Shown here one piece after another: positions 31,589 to 33,836 of a stretch of 33,836 bases of DNA. Within the stretch, counting starts at the first letter, position 1. Each line of letters starts with the position of its first letter. The DNA is from a virus. The stretch covers positions 1-33,836 of the IMG/VR virus record IMGVR_UViG_3300031951_000686; one strand, written 5' to 3'. A program made the position numbers and the translations under genes. Below the pieces are notes generated by a model that worked only from the letters and a program-made list of their open reading frames with translations, made no database searches and was not told the origin of the DNA.

Positions 31589-31762
31589 TCAATCTCCTTC
31601 GCTCGTTTTGCTTTCGAATGTTTGTATATCTTTTACGCCACTGTCTACATAGACTTTTAACTGTTCAATTTCTTTTTGAATAAGAGCCTGCTGCTTAGTC
31701 AAATCTTCAATTCGTTGAACTACATTCTGAAGATGTGCTTTAGCCATGTCAATAACTGTCAT
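31589..31762 (-). CDS. Small coiled-coil protein
   Basis: The start is ATG 31762, preceded by AAGGAGG four bases away, giving 57 residues. Nearly the whole chain is a heptad-like amphipathic helix (AHLQNVVQRIEDLTKQQALI and on to about residue 45), suggesting a dimer or trimer. No function is assigned. The longer reading from a TTG at 31804 is less likely because the ribosome site favours 31762. Confidence 0.6.
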   Translation of the reverse strand: MTVIDMAKAHLQNVVQRIEDLTKQQALIQKEIEQLKVYVDSGVKDIQTFESKTSEGD

Positions 31763-31811
31763 ATTTCCTCCTTCATTTACCATATTATAGTCTTGTGCAA
31801 TCAAAAAAACA

Positions 31812-32018
31812 TTACGGTCTTTGTTCGTAAGTCAGGTAATCTAATACCTCAGTATGGGTCCAATTAGGCTTATAATTATCGTCTGTAGCAACTCTAGCTA
31901 TATCTATGTATTCGTTTTCTAGTTTGATAATTAAATTAGCCAAGAATTCTATCTTGTTGGAATGCATACATTCCTCTATTAAGTTAATAGTATCTTTTAG
32001 CTTTTTGTCAACAGTCAT
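31812..32018 (-). CDS. Small unknown protein
   Basis: The 68-residue protein is acidic and mainly helical (LKDTINLIEECMHSNKIEFL, LIIKLENEYIDIARV). It overlaps the dCMP deaminase stop by 11 bp. No motif is recognised. The frame is kept because it is coupled to its neighbour and fills the only gap here. Confidence 0.5.
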   Translation of the reverse strand: MTVDKKLKDTINLIEECMHSNKIEFLANLIIKLENEYIDIARVATDDNYKPNWTHTEVLDYLTYEQRP

Positions 32019-32451
32019 TTACATATTCCGTATATTCTATGTTTGATTCTTTAAACAAATCAAGCGACAACTTGAATTCTTCTGCCCATCTTTCATTAGT
32101 GTTCTTATATGAAACTATACGACTTATTCCTGTTTGTATTACCATGGAAGCACAACGCGGGCATGGCATAAATGGATAGGTATATAAAGTACATTCATCA
32201 AGAGATCTACTTGCAGATAATATTGCATTCATTTCTCCATGAATTATTATTTTGTATTTTGTTTCTCTATCATTGAGCCTATCATCATCTGCTAATTTTT
32301 TAGGAAATCCATTGTACCCTAATGATACAATCTTATTATCACGATCCGTTATTACAGCACCAATTTTAGTTGATGGGTCTTTTGACCAAGTTGATACTAA
32401 TTTGGCTAAGTCTAAGAATCTTATATCCCATTTGAAGTTTTGCAGATTCAT
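32008..32451 (-). CDS. Deoxycytidylate (dCMP) deaminase
   Basis: From ATG 32451 the protein has 147 residues; a TTG at 32472 would add seven and overlap GMP reductase. WSKDPSTKIGAVI, SLGYNGFP, IIIHGEMNAI (H71, E73) and YPFMPCPRCASMVIQTGI (C97, C100) are the dCMP deaminase signatures. It converts dCMP to dUMP for thymidylate synthesis, matching the dUTPase and ribonucleotide reductase. The extra zinc site seen in T4 dCMP deaminase is not obvious. Confidence 0.92.
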   Translation of the reverse strand: MNLQNFKWDIRFLDLAKLVSTWSKDPSTKIGAVITDRDNKIVSLGYNGFPKKLADDDRLNDRETKYKIIIHGEMNAILSASRSLDECTLYTYPFMPCPRCASMVIQTGISRIVSYKNTNERWAEEFKLSLDLFKESNIEYTEYVNDC

Positions 32452-32455
32452 AAAA

Positions 32456-33499
32456 TCATACGCTCTTATCAAAATGTACTCTATTTACGCGAATAAACTC
32501 TGCACATTTAGGCAAATCTTTTAGACTATCTGCACCAAGATATGCACAGGTACTACGTAGTCCTCCTAATATATCATCTATTACATCAATTGCATCACCT
32601 TTATATGGAATAGATTTTACTCTACCTTCACTTGCACGGTAGTTTTTAATTCCACCATACTTTTCTTGTGCTTCGTGAGAACTCATGCCGTAGAACTTTA
32701 AAACGCGACCTTCACTGGTCCAAGTCCAATCGCCCTCGCATTGTTCTGTTCCAGCAAGCATACCACCAAGCATGACAAAATCCGCTCCAGCAGCAAAGGC
32801 TTTTGCAACATCGGAGGGAGTTCTGCAACCGCCATCTGCACAAATTCTACCTAGGTGCTTATCTTTAGCTTTTAAACCATGTGCAGCATGAGAGCATTCA
32901 TCTATTGCAGAAAGTTGAGGATATCCCACTCCTGTCTTTAGTCTCGTCGTACATGCCGATCCCGGTCCTATTCCAACCTTAACAATATCAACGCCGCCGT
33001 GTAAAATTAATTCATGAACCATTTCTGGAGTGCATACATTGCCAGCCATTATAATTGTTCTAGCCCCAAATTTTTCTCTTATCATTGCACAGTGATCTAC
33101 AAATTGATCGGTATATCCGTTTGCAACATCAATGCATATATTGGGGACTGCTTCAATAGAATCAACAAGTTTCTTGAGTTTTGTGATTTCATCATCACTA
33201 ATTCCCATGCTATACCAAAATGTGTTAAGATTTTGCATATTTAAAATGTAATCGCTTACATCGTGGTGCTTATGTAAGCACGTTATACAATCTCTCTTAG
33301 ACAATGATTCGGCCATTTGAAAAGTGCCAGTTGTATCCATATTGGCTGACATTATTGGAATGCCGCTCCACTCAAGAGAAGAATGGAAAAACTTAAACGT
33401 TCTTTTTAAGTCAACCAAGGACCGTGATGCGGCTCGGGATCGCTGTGGAACGAGTAAGACATCATCGAAATCTAGTTTTGTGTCATTATTTATGTTCAT
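32456..33499 (-). CDS. guaC: GMP reductase
   Basis: The 347-residue protein equals E. coli GuaC in length and tracks it closely: LDFDDVLLVPQRS, PIMSANMDTTGTF, CIDVANGY, IVKVGIGPGSACTTR with catalytic C183, CADGGCRTPSDVAKAFAAGADFVMLGGMLAG and FYGMSS. The CBS domains of IMP dehydrogenase are absent. It reduces GMP to IMP with NADPH, redirecting guanine nucleotides to adenine or other purines. GGAG lies six bases before the ATG. The promoter must lie upstream of, or read through, the terminator just before it. Confidence 0.93.
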   Translation of the reverse strand: MNINNDTKLDFDDVLLVPQRSRAASRSLVDLKRTFKFFHSSLEWSGIPIMSANMDTTGTFQMAESLSKRDCITCLHKHHDVSDYILNMQNLNTFWYSMGISDDEITKLKKLVDSIEAVPNICIDVANGYTDQFVDHCAMIREKFGARTIIMAGNVCTPEMVHELILHGGVDIVKVGIGPGSACTTRLKTGVGYPQLSAIDECSHAAHGLKAKDKHLGRICADGGCRTPSDVAKAFAAGADFVMLGGMLAGTEQCEGDWTWTSEGRVLKFYGMSSHEAQEKYGGIKNYRASEGRVKSIPYKGDAIDVIDDILGGLRSTCAYLGADSLKDLPKCAEFIRVNRVHFDKSV

Positions 33500-33512
33500 T
33501 TATAACTCCATG

Positions 33513-33546
33513 AAAAAACCGACAGGGGAATTTCTTCCCCTATCGG
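33513..33546 (-). terminator. Intrinsic terminator before GMP reductase
   Basis: CCGACAGGGGAA (33519-33530) and TTCCCCTATCGG (33535-33546) form a 12-pair stem with one C-A mismatch around a four-base loop. On the minus strand six Ts follow (33518-33513). It ends the transcript of the 33562-33816 gene. GMP reductase begins 14 bases later, with its ribosome site in between, so some read-through is likely. Confidence 0.85.
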
Positions 33547-33550
33547 CTTC

Positions 33551-33569
33551 AACACACACACTCACACAC
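33551..33569 (-). repeat. CA/GT dinucleotide run
   Basis: A short CA-rich run (GT on the coding strand) spans the last codons and stop of the 33562-33816 gene and the spacer before the terminator. It is prone to slippage and could shift the C-terminal end of that gene. Confidence 0.7.
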
Positions 33570-33816
33570 TTACAGTTTCAAGTTTCTTGGAAAGCACCTT
33601 ATTGATTCTCTCCATCTTGGCGGTGACTTCAACAATCCACTCACGATTACGCTTCTGACGTTGAACGTGGTCAATATCATCGCTGGTCATATGCACGACC
33701 TTATCGAAGATGCTATCGAATTCGGCAACGACTTCGTATCGGCAGCAACGAAGCTTTTGGAACTTACTGTCAGAAGGGACGCTAACAACATCGCGAGGAT
33801 TTACCTTGCAAATCAT
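33562..33816 (-). CDS. Unknown small charged protein
   Basis: The 84-residue protein is rich in Arg, Lys, Asp and Val. Its central part (YEVVAEFDSIFDKVVHMTSDD) looks like a helix pair, and its C-terminal helix is basic (KRNREWIVEVTAKMERINK). No motif is recognised. Its GC content is visibly higher than that of the genes to its left. The start overlaps an upstream stop as TAATGA, and a terminator follows. Confidence 0.6.
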   Translation of the reverse strand: MICKVNPRDVVSVPSDSKFQKLRCCRYEVVAEFDSIFDKVVHMTSDDIDHVQRQKRNREWIVEVTAKMERINKVLSKKLETVSV

Positions 33817-33836
33817 TAGACGGTTGCCGCCATCAT
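33816..33836 (-). CDS. Last codons of a gene entering from the right
   Basis: The minus-strand frame ...MMAATV-stop ends at 33816 and overlaps the next ATG as TAATG. This is the same coupling seen throughout the window, so it is probably the 3' end of a further gene. Too little is present to identify it. Confidence 0.35.
   Translation of the reverse strand: MMAATV

Noticed and set aside
31784-31789. TATAAT box upstream of the 57-residue coiled-coil gene as a promoter
   Set aside because: The -10 is perfect, but the bases 16 to 18 upstream give no credible -35, there is no extended -10, and an upstream terminator is lacking. In AT-rich DNA a single box is weak evidence.
32456-33499. IMP dehydrogenase instead of GMP reductase
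   Set aside because: The length (347), the lack of CBS domains and the close segment-by-segment match with E. coli GuaC favour GMP reductase.

Overview
The window is a gene-dense piece of a large, AT-rich, tailed double-stranded DNA phage (Caudoviricetes). About 50 genes are packed on the minus strand and transcription runs from the right end to the left. Stop and start codons commonly overlap (ATGA, TAATG), Shine-Dalgarno sequences are strong, and there is no convincing plus-strand gene, tRNA, integrase or CRISPR array. The content resembles a T4-type lytic phage (class Ia ribonucleotide reductase, dUTPase, dCMP deaminase, dNMP kinase, PhoH, endonuclease VII, a gp55-like sigma factor). The replisome, however, is of bacterial type: DNA polymerase III alpha, DnaB helicase, CHC2/TOPRIM primase, SSB and RecA. 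The host cannot be fixed from sequence. The consensus-like sigma70 promoters and strong Shine-Dalgarno sites indicate a bacterium, and the mix of glycosyltransferases, PhoH and nucleotide genes is common in aquatic phages (inference).

Layout in transcription order, right to left. (1) 33.8-29.5 kb: a small GC-richer gene with a terminator, GMP reductase, dCMP deaminase, small proteins, an SSB, a terminator followed at once by a sigma70 promoter, a membrane protein, a second deaminase-fold protein and a nucleoside-deoxyribosyltransferase-like protein. (2) 29.5-27.1 kb: a GT4 glycosyltransferase, two unknown proteins and a sigma-factor-like protein. (3) 27.0-22.6 kb: a Gly/Ala/Thr-rich probable virion protein on its own transcription unit, then a membrane and probable lysis block: a membrane-anchored PAS protein, a holin-like protein, a papain-family peptidase, a lipoprotein and three membrane proteins. 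(4) 22.6-18.2 kb: NrdA, NrdB, dUTPase and PhoH. (5) 18.2-10.1 kb: small unknowns, a methyltransferase, RecA, a Vsr-like nuclease, a zinc protein, DnaB, primase and dNMP kinase. (6) 10.1-6.5 kb: a Cas4/RecB-like nuclease, a GT2 glycosyltransferase, a modular phage protein and a PAP2 phosphatase. (7) 6.5-0 kb: the polymerase block, an SSB and a truncated glycosyltransferase.

The most unusual feature is the polymerase. DnaE is split into two separately started polypeptides, a 544-residue half carrying all three catalytic aspartates and a 522-residue fingers/OB half. Between them lie an FkbM methyltransferase, a DnaQ-like exonuclease and an endonuclease VII-type HNH protein. The break is not at the cyanobacterial split-intein site and no intein sequence is visible, so the halves presumably assemble non-covalently. 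The PHP motifs of the N half are degraded, while a separate proofreading exonuclease lies in the same operon. The second notable feature is a membrane-anchored PAS sensor domain encoded immediately before the holin-like gene.

All boundaries, motifs, promoters and hairpins were read by eye from the sequence. Family assignments rest on motif recognition, not on a database search.
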